Assembly: GCA_027449525.1 (NCBI GenBank)
Contig: DAIDLK010000015.1
Span: forward strand, 1 to 12,717
Length of the DNA stretch: 12,717 nucleotides
Reading direction: 5' to 3'
Source of the DNA: Legionellaceae bacterium
GTDB lineage: Bacteria; Pseudomonadota; Gammaproteobacteria; Legionellales; Legionellaceae
Made by a program: the position numbers and the translations under genes
Notes under the pieces: generated by a model
What the model was told of the DNA's origin: nothing
Database searches by the model: none
What the model saw: only the letters and a program-made list of their open reading frames with translations
Shown: positions 6,700 to 12,717 of the stretch, piece by piece
Layout of the letters: each line of letters begins with the position of its first letter
Position numbering within the stretch: the first letter of the stretch is position 1

Positions 6700-8453
6700 C
6701 CGCCAATGGCTTGGCCTTCGCGACGCGGGTCAGCCGCGCCTCGCCAACCTGGTTGATTGGGTGCGCGCTGAATGGTCACTATCCCGCTGACTAGTTCGGT
6801 GGTGCGGATGTGCTGGCCACGCTGCGTTAATTTCGGAATAAACCGCATTAAGTCACTGCCTTGCTCAATGAGTGGATCGCTGTTCATGGCACACAAGTTA
6901 CCGCTGGCAGCACTTTGTTGCGGGTCTTGGTCAAAATCAAGTAATTGAATTAAGTTTTTAGCGACGTAACAAATAATGACGGCTCCCCCCGGACTACCGG
7001 TCAGCAAGGTTAGTTGGTGCTGTCGGTCAAACACCATGACCGGTGAAATGGCTGAGCGGGGCCGACTGCCTGGCTTCACTTGGTTTGCCACCGGGTGTCC
7101 TGCCGTATTGGAGGGTTGAAAAGAAAAATCCGTTAGTTCGTTATTTAAAAAGAAACCATCCACAAACAATTGGCTGCCAAATTCATGTTCAACGGATAAC
7201 GTCATGGTTACACCGTTACCGGCAGTATCCACAACAACGAGTGATGTGGTGCCGTGACGACGGTTCTGCGCGTCCGCTGCTTGCTTAAAATGACTACCAC
7301 GTGGTATGCCGGCGGCAACCGGCGTTTGCATGGCGTGCTCTTGAATTAATTGGCTACGTGAGCGCAAGTAGTCTACATCGAGTAAACTTTGCGCTTGAAT
7401 GCGCATTTGGCTCGGATCGGCTAAATACGTGTTGCGATCTGCAAACGTTAATTGGCTGGCTTCTAAAAAGCGATAAACCCAGTCAACTGACTGCTTATTT
7501 GGTATGGGGTTTTGTTCGGCGTACAAAGCGAGCAATTCAAGCGTACTGACGCCACCACTAGCAAACGGAGTAGAACATACGAACCATTGGCGGAAAGAGT
7601 GGCAAAGCGCTTTACTTTCGCGTACTCGATAGTCGCTAAGGTCTGCCGGTTGATAAAGGGGTTTACCCGCCGCGTCGTTGACCGTTTGAATGAAGTGCTT
7701 GGCGATAGGTCCAGTGTAAAATTCGCGCGGGTTACGCGCAATTCGCTGCAGCGTACGCGCATACGCACGATTGATAATGCGCGTACCAATCGCTTTTACC
7801 TGACCGTTGGGAGTGAAATACAGCGCCTTCACCGCAGGAATACTCTGTAAGGTACGTTGGTTTGCTGCTAATAGGTGGTATAAGCGCGGGCTCATGGGGA
7901 AGCCCTGGTTAGCCAAGCGCAATGCGGGTTGCACGAGTGAGGCCCAGGGTCGCTTACCGGCGCGCACGTGTAAGCGATGCAATAGAGCTACTTCACCTGG
8001 TACGCCAACGGCTTTAGCGCTGTGCCTTGCTACGTCAAAGGGTAACGGCTGCCCTTTTGAGTCTAAGAATAGAGTGGCAGTTGCTGATTGTGGGGCGCTT
8101 TCACGACCATCGTAAGCAATTAGTTGCTGCGTTTGAGCTTGAAAGGTCAGCGCATAACCACCGCCGCCTAAGCCGGATGACTGTGGCTCGGTTAAGCCGA
8201 GCACCAACGCTGCAGCAATCGCGGCATCTGTGGCATTGCCGCCTTGGGTGAGCACGTTGTGTGCCGCGGCCGACGCCCAAGGATTGTTGGTGACGACGAA
8301 GTGATGTGCGCCGTAAACTAAGGGTTTTTCAGTTAACGACGTGGCGTGCTCGGGAGGGATATAATCGGTTGCGGGAGCACGACTATCTCGTGTTATCGCA
8401 AACGTTTGAGGAACCACGAGCAAGCAGAATACCAGGGCGGCTAGGTGGTACAT
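6696..8453 (-). CDS. ggt: Gamma-glutamyltranspeptidase precursor (glutathione hydrolase)
   Basis: This is an N-terminal nucleophile hydrolase of 585 residues, exported and self-cleaving into large and small subunits; it transfers or hydrolyses the gamma-glutamyl group of glutathione in the periplasm. A hydrophobic signal (about 4-16) ends T-F-A at 17-19, a plausible signal peptidase I site, though the n-region has no Lys or Arg. The substrate motif DGRESAP is at 115-121. T402 (G-T-T-S) should be the autoprocessing and catalytic Thr; the family often has T-T-H, here T-T-S. GSRPRSAISP is at 462-471, GSPGG at 486-490, and the typical tail GAADPRREG at 572-580. It lies 10 bp after lpoA with a strong ribosome site overlapping the lpoA stop, so the two are co-transcribed. 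The 3' end overlaps convergent folM by 4 bp. Confidence 0.96.
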   Translation of the reverse strand: MYHLAALVFCLLVVPQTFAITRDSRAPATDYIPPEHATSLTEKPLVYGAHHFVVTNNPWASAAAHNVLTQGGNATDAAIAAALVLGLTEPQSSGLGGGGYALTFQAQTQQLIAYDGRESAPQSATATLFLDSKGQPLPFDVARHSAKAVGVPGEVALLHRLHVRAGKRPWASLVQPALRLANQGFPMSPRLYHLLAANQRTLQSIPAVKALYFTPNGQVKAIGTRIINRAYARTLQRIARNPREFYTGPIAKHFIQTVNDAAGKPLYQPADLSDYRVRESKALCHSFRQWFVCSTPFASGGVSTLELLALYAEQNPIPNKQSVDWVYRFLEASQLTFADRNTYLADPSQMRIQAQSLLDVDYLRSRSQLIQEHAMQTPVAAGIPRGSHFKQAADAQNRRHGTTSLVVVDTAGNGVTMTLSVEHEFGSQLFVDGFFLNNELTDFSFQPSNTAGHPVANQVKPGSRPRSAISPVMVFDRQHQLTLLTGSPGGAVIICYVAKNLIQLLDFDQDPQQSAASGNLCAMNSDPLIEQGSDLMRFIPKLTQRGQHIRTTELVSGIVTIQRAPNQPGWRGAADPRREGQAIGG

Positions 8454-8459
8454 AGAAAA

Positions 8460-8465
8460 TCCTTT
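8460..8465 (-). promoter_or_regulatory. Ribosome binding site of ggt
   Basis: AAAGGA on the minus strand lies 6 bases before the ggt ATG and overlaps the lpoA TAA stop. It fixes the ggt start at 8453 and suggests coupling or reinitiation after lpoA. Confidence 0.75.
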
Positions 8466-10257
8466 AATCAGGGGTGATCACGACCGGTAGACCTTGTTTG
8501 AATTGTGCGAAGTCAGGAATACGGGCAATTTGTTGGTTGGTACTCAGGAATAATACGCCGTTTGGTGAACGAACAGCCGGGAATACGATTAACTGATTGA
8601 GCGTGTGCGTTAGGGCAAAACTATCAAGGCCTAAAGCATACAAGCGATTGTAGCTGTTAAATTGTTCTGGCCAATGCTTCGCTACCATGGGGTGAGTAAA
8701 TACCCAGGGCATGTCCGGAAAAATAATACCATTTAAGTCCCGATCGAGGGTGGTATTCGGTGTCCCACTATAGACGGTTGATAGGGCATAGATTGGGACA
8801 TTTCCGGCATAATAGTAATTTAACAAGGGTTTAATTTGGCGTGCTGCGTTAGGGTAGGCAATTAAGAAGATAACATCGAAATCTTGTCGCCGATTGGGAG
8901 TTGATTCGATGGCATGACCTAACCATTGGCGAATGCGTTTGGCACGCGCTTCGCTAGCGTTTAGGTGCAGTAGTGATTGAATGGCGGAATTGCTATCAGT
9001 ACGTGCATCAATCGCGAGCGTGTCTTGCACATGCCCGCCTAAAGCGTGCCATTGATCGATTAATACGCGGGCAACTTCGCTACCCCAGGAGCCAGCGGGT
9101 GCGATAACTAACGCGCGGCTTAGACCATTCTTGCGGGCCCGAACGGCAATTTGTTGCGCCTCAAGCAGGGGCGACAAGCCAAACTGATACGTGTTGCCGT
9201 GTAAGGGGGTGTGTACCTCATTGAGTAAGAGGGTTGGGACTGGGTGTGGCAACGGGGCAATTTGCGCAACGTCAGTTTTTGTCAGAGGCCCAATAATGAA
9301 TTCAGCACCCTCTTGTAATGCTTGTTGGTAAAGTGCATCAGCGGGCGCTCGATTCGTATCATACACGCGAAGTTCGGTAGACGGCGCACTACCCTGCTGA
9401 TAAAAGCCAGCTAAAAAACCTTCTTTAATTGCTAGTCCGGGGCCGGCCAAATTTCCGGTCAACGGTAACAACAGGGCAATCTGTTGGGGTGGATTGTGCA
9501 GTAAAGGTTGCAGGTTTTCTAACGAGGCCGGTATTAGGCTGTTGCCGGGATGGTTTGGATAAGTGCGGCGCCAATCCATTAACGCAGTCAGCAGTTGTTG
9601 TGCTGATGTGGAATTATTTTGCGCAATGAGTGCTAGTTCCACCCACCCGCGCATTAAGGGGTTGTCGGTGGCTTCGAGGCGAATCGTGGTCAGCTCTTCC
9701 GGGGGTATTTGTGTTAGAGACAACCACAAGGCGCGACGATTATTAGCCCGCAAGGTGTTATTGGTTAGAACGGCCTCCAGTTTAAGACGTTCGTTAATTG
9801 ACTCAGCAGGGTTATTGATCAGCTGATAAGCTTGTGCAAGGAGTTCGTGAAATTGCGCCTGGTAATAAACGGGCAGCTGGTCAATTGCTTGCAATTGGGC
9901 TAAAAAAGTGAGTACGTCACGTGGTCTATTTTGGATGTAGGCAATTTTCGCGAGCAGGATTTTTTTTTCATCGAATAAAGCAGACGAAGTGGGGGTTAAT
10001 TGTGTTAAAATGGATCGTGCTTGTTGCAAGCTGCCGTCTTGGATGAGGCGCCCAGCGGCCATCAGCAACAATGCTTGTTGCTCAGCGCCCGTGTGCTGTT
10101 TGGCCAGTGCGATATAAGCACCTGCTGGCATCGAATAAGGACTGCTGATTGTCTGATTGTGGTTTACTCGTTCCTCGGTGAGGTGGCTGCAGCCTAGCAA
10201 TAGCATGCAACAGCAACTAATCAGTAAGCGTATTAACCAACGGAGGTTAAACTCCAT
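8464..10257 (-). CDS. lpoA: Penicillin-binding protein activator, outer-membrane lipoprotein LpoA
   Basis: LpoA is an outer-membrane lipoprotein that reaches across the periplasm to activate the peptidoglycan synthase PBP1A. The protein is 597 residues. A lipoprotein signal with LLLGC places the acylated cysteine at 23, and the h-region is unusual in holding three consecutive Cys (15-17). Residues about 45-245 are helical and TPR-like (for example L-Q-Q-A-R, A-Q-A-Y-Q). From about 257 (QIALLLPLTG, then G-x-A-I-K-E-G-F-L-A-G) the sequence is the periplasmic-binding-protein-like domain typical of LpoA, ending near 597. It is divergent from rsmI, as in E. coli, and followed by ggt rather than yraN. 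An A9 run at codons 97-100 (plus-strand 9960-9968) is a possible slippage site. The start is supported by AAGG about 8 bases upstream. Confidence 0.93.
   Translation of the reverse strand: MEFNLRWLIRLLISCCCMLLLGCSHLTEERVNHNQTISSPYSMPAGAYIALAKQHTGAEQQALLLMAAGRLIQDGSLQQARSILTQLTPTSSALFDEKKILLAKIAYIQNRPRDVLTFLAQLQAIDQLPVYYQAQFHELLAQAYQLINNPAESINERLKLEAVLTNNTLRANNRRALWLSLTQIPPEELTTIRLEATDNPLMRGWVELALIAQNNSTSAQQLLTALMDWRRTYPNHPGNSLIPASLENLQPLLHNPPQQIALLLPLTGNLAGPGLAIKEGFLAGFYQQGSAPSTELRVYDTNRAPADALYQQALQEGAEFIIGPLTKTDVAQIAPLPHPVPTLLLNEVHTPLHGNTYQFGLSPLLEAQQIAVRARKNGLSRALVIAPAGSWGSEVARVLIDQWHALGGHVQDTLAIDARTDSNSAIQSLLHLNASEARAKRIRQWLGHAIESTPNRRQDFDVIFLIAYPNAARQIKPLLNYYYAGNVPIYALSTVYSGTPNTTLDRDLNGIIFPDMPWVFTHPMVAKHWPEQFNSYNRLYALGLDSFALTHTLNQLIVFPAVRSPNGVLFLSTNQQIARIPDFAQFKQGLPVVITPD
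9960..9968 (-). repeat. A9 homopolymer run inside lpoA
   Basis: Nine consecutive A residues on the coding strand span the E-K-K-I codons 97-100 of lpoA. The frame is intact here. Runs of this length are prone to indel mutation and transcriptional slippage. Confidence 0.75.
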
Positions 10258-10303
10258 GAGCTGGCCTTATGCAATGAATCCAAGTAGTCAAAGAGAATAA
10301 ACG
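10258..10303. promoter_or_regulatory. Divergent spacer between lpoA and rsmI
   Basis: This 46-bp spacer separates two divergent genes and is too short to hold two complete non-overlapping promoters, so promoter elements probably extend into the coding sequences. I see no strong -10/-35 pair; TATGCA at 10268-10273 is a weak plus-strand -10 candidate. A purine stretch AAGAGA at 10291-10296 is the likely ribosome site for rsmI. Confidence 0.4.
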
Positions 10304-11158
10304 ATGCGCTTTGTCTCGACAAGTGTCGGTGGAACACTTTATTTAGTTGCCACTCCGATTGGTAACCGTGAGGACATCACATTGCGTGCGCTTGCCGTGT
10401 TGCGAGCGGTGGATTTCATCCTGGCTGAGGATACGCGTCACTCGGCACCCCTACTGGCTTTTTTTGGTATCAATCAACCGTTGTTTTCATTTCATGCACA
10501 CAATGAGCTGGTGCAAACGAAACCATTTTTGGAAAAAATCATCCAGGGAGAGAGTGCGGCACTGATTAGCGATGCTGGCTCGCCGCTGATTTGTGACCCT
10601 GGCTATCCCTTGGTGCGTTATGCTCGGGACATGGGGGTTAAGGTAGTGCCTATACCCGGCGCTTGTGCGCTAATTACCGCCTTGTCGGCCTCTGGCGTTC
10701 CTTGCGACCGTTTTACCTTCATTGGTTTTTTACCAGCAAAATCGACCGCCAGGAAGGAGCAGTTACGTCAATTTCTGCACTTGGAGCAGACTTTGGTCTG
10801 TTATGAGTCAACCCATCGAATTGTTGCGTGTGTGGATGATCTGATCAGTATTTATGGTGAAGCGTGTCAAGTGGTGTTAGCGAAAGAATTGACGAAAACC
10901 TTCGAGTCGTTTGTCAGTGATTCACTTGCTAAGGTGCGAGACTGGCTGCATGCTGATAAGGCACATCAAAAAGGAGAATTTGTCGTAATTATTCCTCCGC
11001 GTGCTCCAGCAGCCACTGCCTATGCAGCGGATGATTGCTTAAAAGTATTGTCACAAGAGCTTCCGCTAAAACAGGCCGTTAAACTGACGGCACAATTAAC
11101 GGGGTTGAGTAAGAACGTGTTGTACGCACGTGCGTTGGCCAATCAAGCGGGGGAGTGA
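10304..11158 (+). CDS. rsmI: 16S rRNA (cytidine-1402 2'-O)-methyltransferase RsmI
   Basis: RsmI adds the 2'-O-methyl group to C1402 of 16S rRNA in the decoding centre, using SAM; it belongs to the tetrapyrrole-methylase fold. The protein is 284 residues, the usual length. Motifs are GTLYLVATPIGNREDITLRA (10-29), AEDTRH (41-46), ISDAGSPLICDPG (88-100), V-P-I-P-G-A (115-120), F-I-G-F-L-P (139-144) and Y-E-S-T-H-R-I (167-173), all family signatures. The C-terminal segment (about 230-284) is the small helical domain. It is divergent from lpoA, as in E. coli. Its TGA overlaps the ATG of the astacin gene (TGATG), so it appears to head an operon of rsmI, astacin and pepN. Confidence 0.97.
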   Translation: MRFVSTSVGGTLYLVATPIGNREDITLRALAVLRAVDFILAEDTRHSAPLLAFFGINQPLFSFHAHNELVQTKPFLEKIIQGESAALISDAGSPLICDPGYPLVRYARDMGVKVVPIPGACALITALSASGVPCDRFTFIGFLPAKSTARKEQLRQFLHLEQTLVCYESTHRIVACVDDLISIYGEACQVVLAKELTKTFESFVSDSLAKVRDWLHADKAHQKGEFVVIIPPRAPAATAYAADDCLKVLSQELPLKQAVKLTAQLTGLSKNVLYARALANQAGE

Positions 11159-11889
11159 TGAAAATTTACCGTGTCGCCATGTTATTGGCTTATCTATTCG
11201 GTTGTTTGGTTCCGATGTTAGCTGACGCCCAACCTGCCGATGTGACCTTGTTTGAGGGCGATATTCTGATGAGTGCACGGCCAAATGCTGTGCTCGTGGC
11301 GGGGCAAAATCACTACTGGATAAACGGTACGGTACCATTTGAATGGAGTAACACGTTACCTGCGCACACGAAGCAAGCGGCAGTTGATGCCATGGATTAT
11401 TGGCAGCGACATGCTAATGTAACCTTTGTTGAGATGACGGAGCAAAATCGTCACGACTACCGTGATTACGTGGCGTTTGTTCCCGATTCAGGGCAATTAT
11501 GTGCCTCTTTTGTTGGGCGGCGGGGTGGTCGGCAAGTGGTGCAATTGTCGTCTCGTTGTGATTTCAGAATCCTGCTCCATGAACTGGGTCATGTGTTGGG
11601 TTTGTGGCATGAGCAGTCACGTTCGGATCGTGATCAATACGTTCGGATTCTTTGGGAAAATATTGAAGAAAGGGCACGTTATAATTTTGAAAAAAGACCA
11701 GCGGATGGGGTTGACTACAAAGAGTATGACTACCATTCTATTATGCATTACTCACCCTACGCATTTTCAAAGAACGGGAAAAAAACCATTGAGCCTTTGT
11801 TACCTGGTGTCATCATAGGGCAGCAGCTAACATTGAGCGGTGCTGATCTTGCCGCGGTCAATGCGATCTACCCCGGTCCCTTGGGTTAA
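11158..11889 (+). CDS. Secreted astacin-family (M12A) zinc metalloprotease
   Basis: This is a predicted exported endopeptidase of 243 residues. A basic n-region (M-K-I-Y-R) and hydrophobic core end at A-D-A (22-24), a good signal peptidase I site. F-E-G-D at 32-35 matches the astacin propeptide switch, where Asp occupies the zinc until activation. The catalytic domain starts near the N-G-T-V-P-F segment (about 56-61). HELGHVLGLWHE (141-152) gives zinc ligands H141, H145, H151 and base E142; the Met-turn S-I-M-H-Y is at 194-198, with Y198 the extra zinc ligand. C115 and C134 bracket the V-G-R-R-G-G segment, as in the C64-C84 disulfide of crayfish astacin; the second canonical pair is absent. 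The ATG in TGATG is preferred; a GTG three bases upstream is possible. It is coupled to rsmI. Legionella LegP is an astacin-type effector, but this one carries a Sec signal. Confidence 0.92.
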   Translation: MKIYRVAMLLAYLFGCLVPMLADAQPADVTLFEGDILMSARPNAVLVAGQNHYWINGTVPFEWSNTLPAHTKQAAVDAMDYWQRHANVTFVEMTEQNRHDYRDYVAFVPDSGQLCASFVGRRGGRQVVQLSSRCDFRILLHELGHVLGLWHEQSRSDRDQYVRILWENIEERARYNFEKRPADGVDYKEYDYHSIMHYSPYAFSKNGKKTIEPLLPGVIIGQQLTLSGADLAAVNAIYPGPLG

Positions 11890-11894
11890 TCAAG

Positions 11895-11901
11895 AAAGGA
11901 G
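11895..11901 (+). promoter_or_regulatory. Ribosome binding site of pepN
   Basis: AAAGGAG lies 8 bases before a GTG codon at 11910 and decides that GTG as the pepN start. No in-frame ATG is available in the first part of the gene that would keep the family's N-terminal domain. Confidence 0.8.
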
Positions 11902-11909
11902 AACAAGCT

Positions 11910-12717
11910 GTGTCCAATACCACCACCTATCTGCAGGCTTACCAACCGCCGGTGTTTCGTATTTCCAGCGTGTCGCTTCAGTTTGACTTATACAATGACC
12001 ACGCCCTGGTTGAGAACACGCTGCACGCGGAGCGGCAAACGGCGGGGGAACTACTACTGCACGGCGAGAAGTTAGAGCTACTGGCGGTGCACCTGGATGG
12101 ACGATTATTAGCGCCCCAAGACTATTTTGTAACAGCGGATAGTTTAACCATAGCGGCTACCGCTCAGCTGGCAGCTTTTGAATTGAAAATAGTCACGCGC
12201 ACACGTCCACAAGACAACACTGAGCTCAGTGGCTTGTATCGCTCCAAACAATTATTCTGTACTCAGTGTGAGGCAGAAGGGTTTCGGCGCATCACCTATT
12301 TTCCTGATCGGCCTGATGTGTTGTCAATCTACACGACGCGTATTCAAGCCGATAAAGCGTGCTTTCCGCTGTTACTCTCGAATGGCAACCGGCAAGATTC
12401 AGGGGATTTACCGGACGGTCGGCACTGGGTTACTTGGCATGATCCATTTAAAAAACCCTCGTACCTGTTTGCCTTGGTGGCCGGCGATCTGGCTTGCGTG
12501 TCCGATGAATTTATCACCTGCAGTGGCCGACGGATTGCTCTACAGATTTATGTGGAACACGGTAATCAAGACAAGTGTTCACACGCCATGCAGGCATTAA
12601 AAAATGCCATGCGTTGGGATGAGGAGTGTTTCGGACGCGAATACGATCTAGATTGCTTCATGATTGTTGCGGTGAGTGACTTTAATATGGGCGCCATGGA
12701 AAATAAAGGCCTCAATA
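11910..12717 (+). CDS. pepN: Aminopeptidase N (M1 family), 5' part, truncated by window end
   Basis: PepN is a cytosolic zinc aminopeptidase that removes N-terminal residues from peptides. About 269 codons of an expected 870 or so are present, and the frame is open to the last base. The translation from the GTG start begins M-S-N-T-T-T-Y-L and shows the N-terminal beta-domain, then C117-T-Q-C120-E-A-E-G-F-R, which contains the substrate-binding Gln/Glu pair (Q119, E121), F-P-D-R-P-D-V, L-L-S-N-G-N-R, L-F-A-L-V-A-G-D, W-D-E-E, and the exopeptidase motif GAMEN at 261-265. The numbering matches E. coli PepN exactly. The HEXXH zinc site lies beyond the window. It follows the astacin gene by 20 bp, so the two are probably co-transcribed. 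Six cysteines (151, 196, 204, 223, 240, 249) occur at positions that are not Cys in E. coli as I recall it. Confidence 0.96.
   Translation, partial: MSNTTTYLQAYQPPVFRISSVSLQFDLYNDHALVENTLHAERQTAGELLLHGEKLELLAVHLDGRLLAPQDYFVTADSLTIAATAQLAAFELKIVTRTRPQDNTELSGLYRSKQLFCTQCEAEGFRRITYFPDRPDVLSIYTTRIQADKACFPLLLSNGNRQDSGDLPDGRHWVTWHDPFKKPSYLFALVAGDLACVSDEFITCSGRRIALQIYVEHGNQDKCSHAMQALKNAMRWDEECFGREYDLDCFMIVAVSDFNMGAMENKGLN

Noticed and set aside
6702..6715. GCCAA-TGGC-TTGGC hairpin after folM
   Set aside because: The stem is only 5 bp, no T run follows, and it lies within ggt coding sequence.
7043..8251. Series of plus-strand open frames antisense to ggt
   Set aside because: They lie opposite a well-conserved gene, are basic and low in recognisable structure, and have no ribosome sites of note.
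11191..11208. L-F-G-C in the astacin signal region as a lipoprotein box
   Set aside because: Phe at -2 is atypical, the hydrophobic segment continues past the Cys, and a good A-D-A signal peptidase I site follows.
11462..11818. A 118-residue plus-strand frame inside the astacin gene
   Set aside because: It is a shifted reading of the conserved zinc-protease sequence.
12229..12600. A 123-residue plus-strand open frame near the window end
   Set aside because: It is out of frame with pepN, whose translation from the GTG at 11910 matches aminopeptidase N throughout.

Overview
The window is chromosomal DNA of a gammaproteobacterium. The ATP synthase genes atpG, atpD and atpC closely resemble their E. 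coli counterparts, lpoA is essentially confined to Gammaproteobacteria, and lpoA/rsmI stand back to back as in E. coli (yraM/yraL). The pterin-type gene group (a 6-pyruvoyltetrahydropterin synthase homologue, a MidA-type methyltransferase and a FolM-type reductase), together with an astacin protease, would fit a Legionella/Coxiella-like lineage. That placement is inference. Packing is extreme: about 170 of 12,717 bases lie outside genes, no gap exceeds 80 bp, and neighbours overlap or nearly abut in both parallel and convergent orientations.

Layout. (1) Bases 1-2276, plus strand: the end of the atp operon, with the 3' part of atpG (F1 gamma), then atpD (beta) and atpC (epsilon). (2) Bases 2278-5879, minus strand: a compact run read in the order midA-like methyltransferase, PTPS-like protein, priA, whose 3' end meets atpC with a 1-bp gap. 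(3) Bases 5959-6699, plus strand: a pteridine reductase (folM type) divergent from midA. (4) Bases 6696-10257, minus strand: lpoA (penicillin-binding-protein activator lipoprotein) followed by ggt (gamma-glutamyltranspeptidase). (5) Bases 10304-12717, plus strand: rsmI (16S rRNA 2'-O-methyltransferase), a secreted astacin-family metalloprotease, and the 5' third of pepN (aminopeptidase N, GTG start, cut by the window edge).

How they fit. The atp genes encode the catalytic head and rotor of F1. The PTPS-like protein and FolM suggest reduced-pterin (folate or tetrahydromonapterin) chemistry, with MidA as a co-localised methyltransferase. GGT could break glutathione into glutamate and Cys-Gly in the periplasm, and PepN is the kind of cytosolic enzyme that can cleave Cys-Gly; the link is inferred.

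Most unusual observations: an apparent in-frame loss of about 15 residues at the base of the gamma-subunit C-terminal helix; a PriA that seems to lack its winged-helix domain; a PTPS homologue with an E-x-x-H-G-H motif but without the usual Cys, Asp-His and Glu active-site residues; and a compact bacterial astacin with a zymogen F-E-G-D switch and only one of the two canonical disulfides. I saw no tRNA, rRNA, CRISPR array, insertion sequence or convincing intrinsic terminator.
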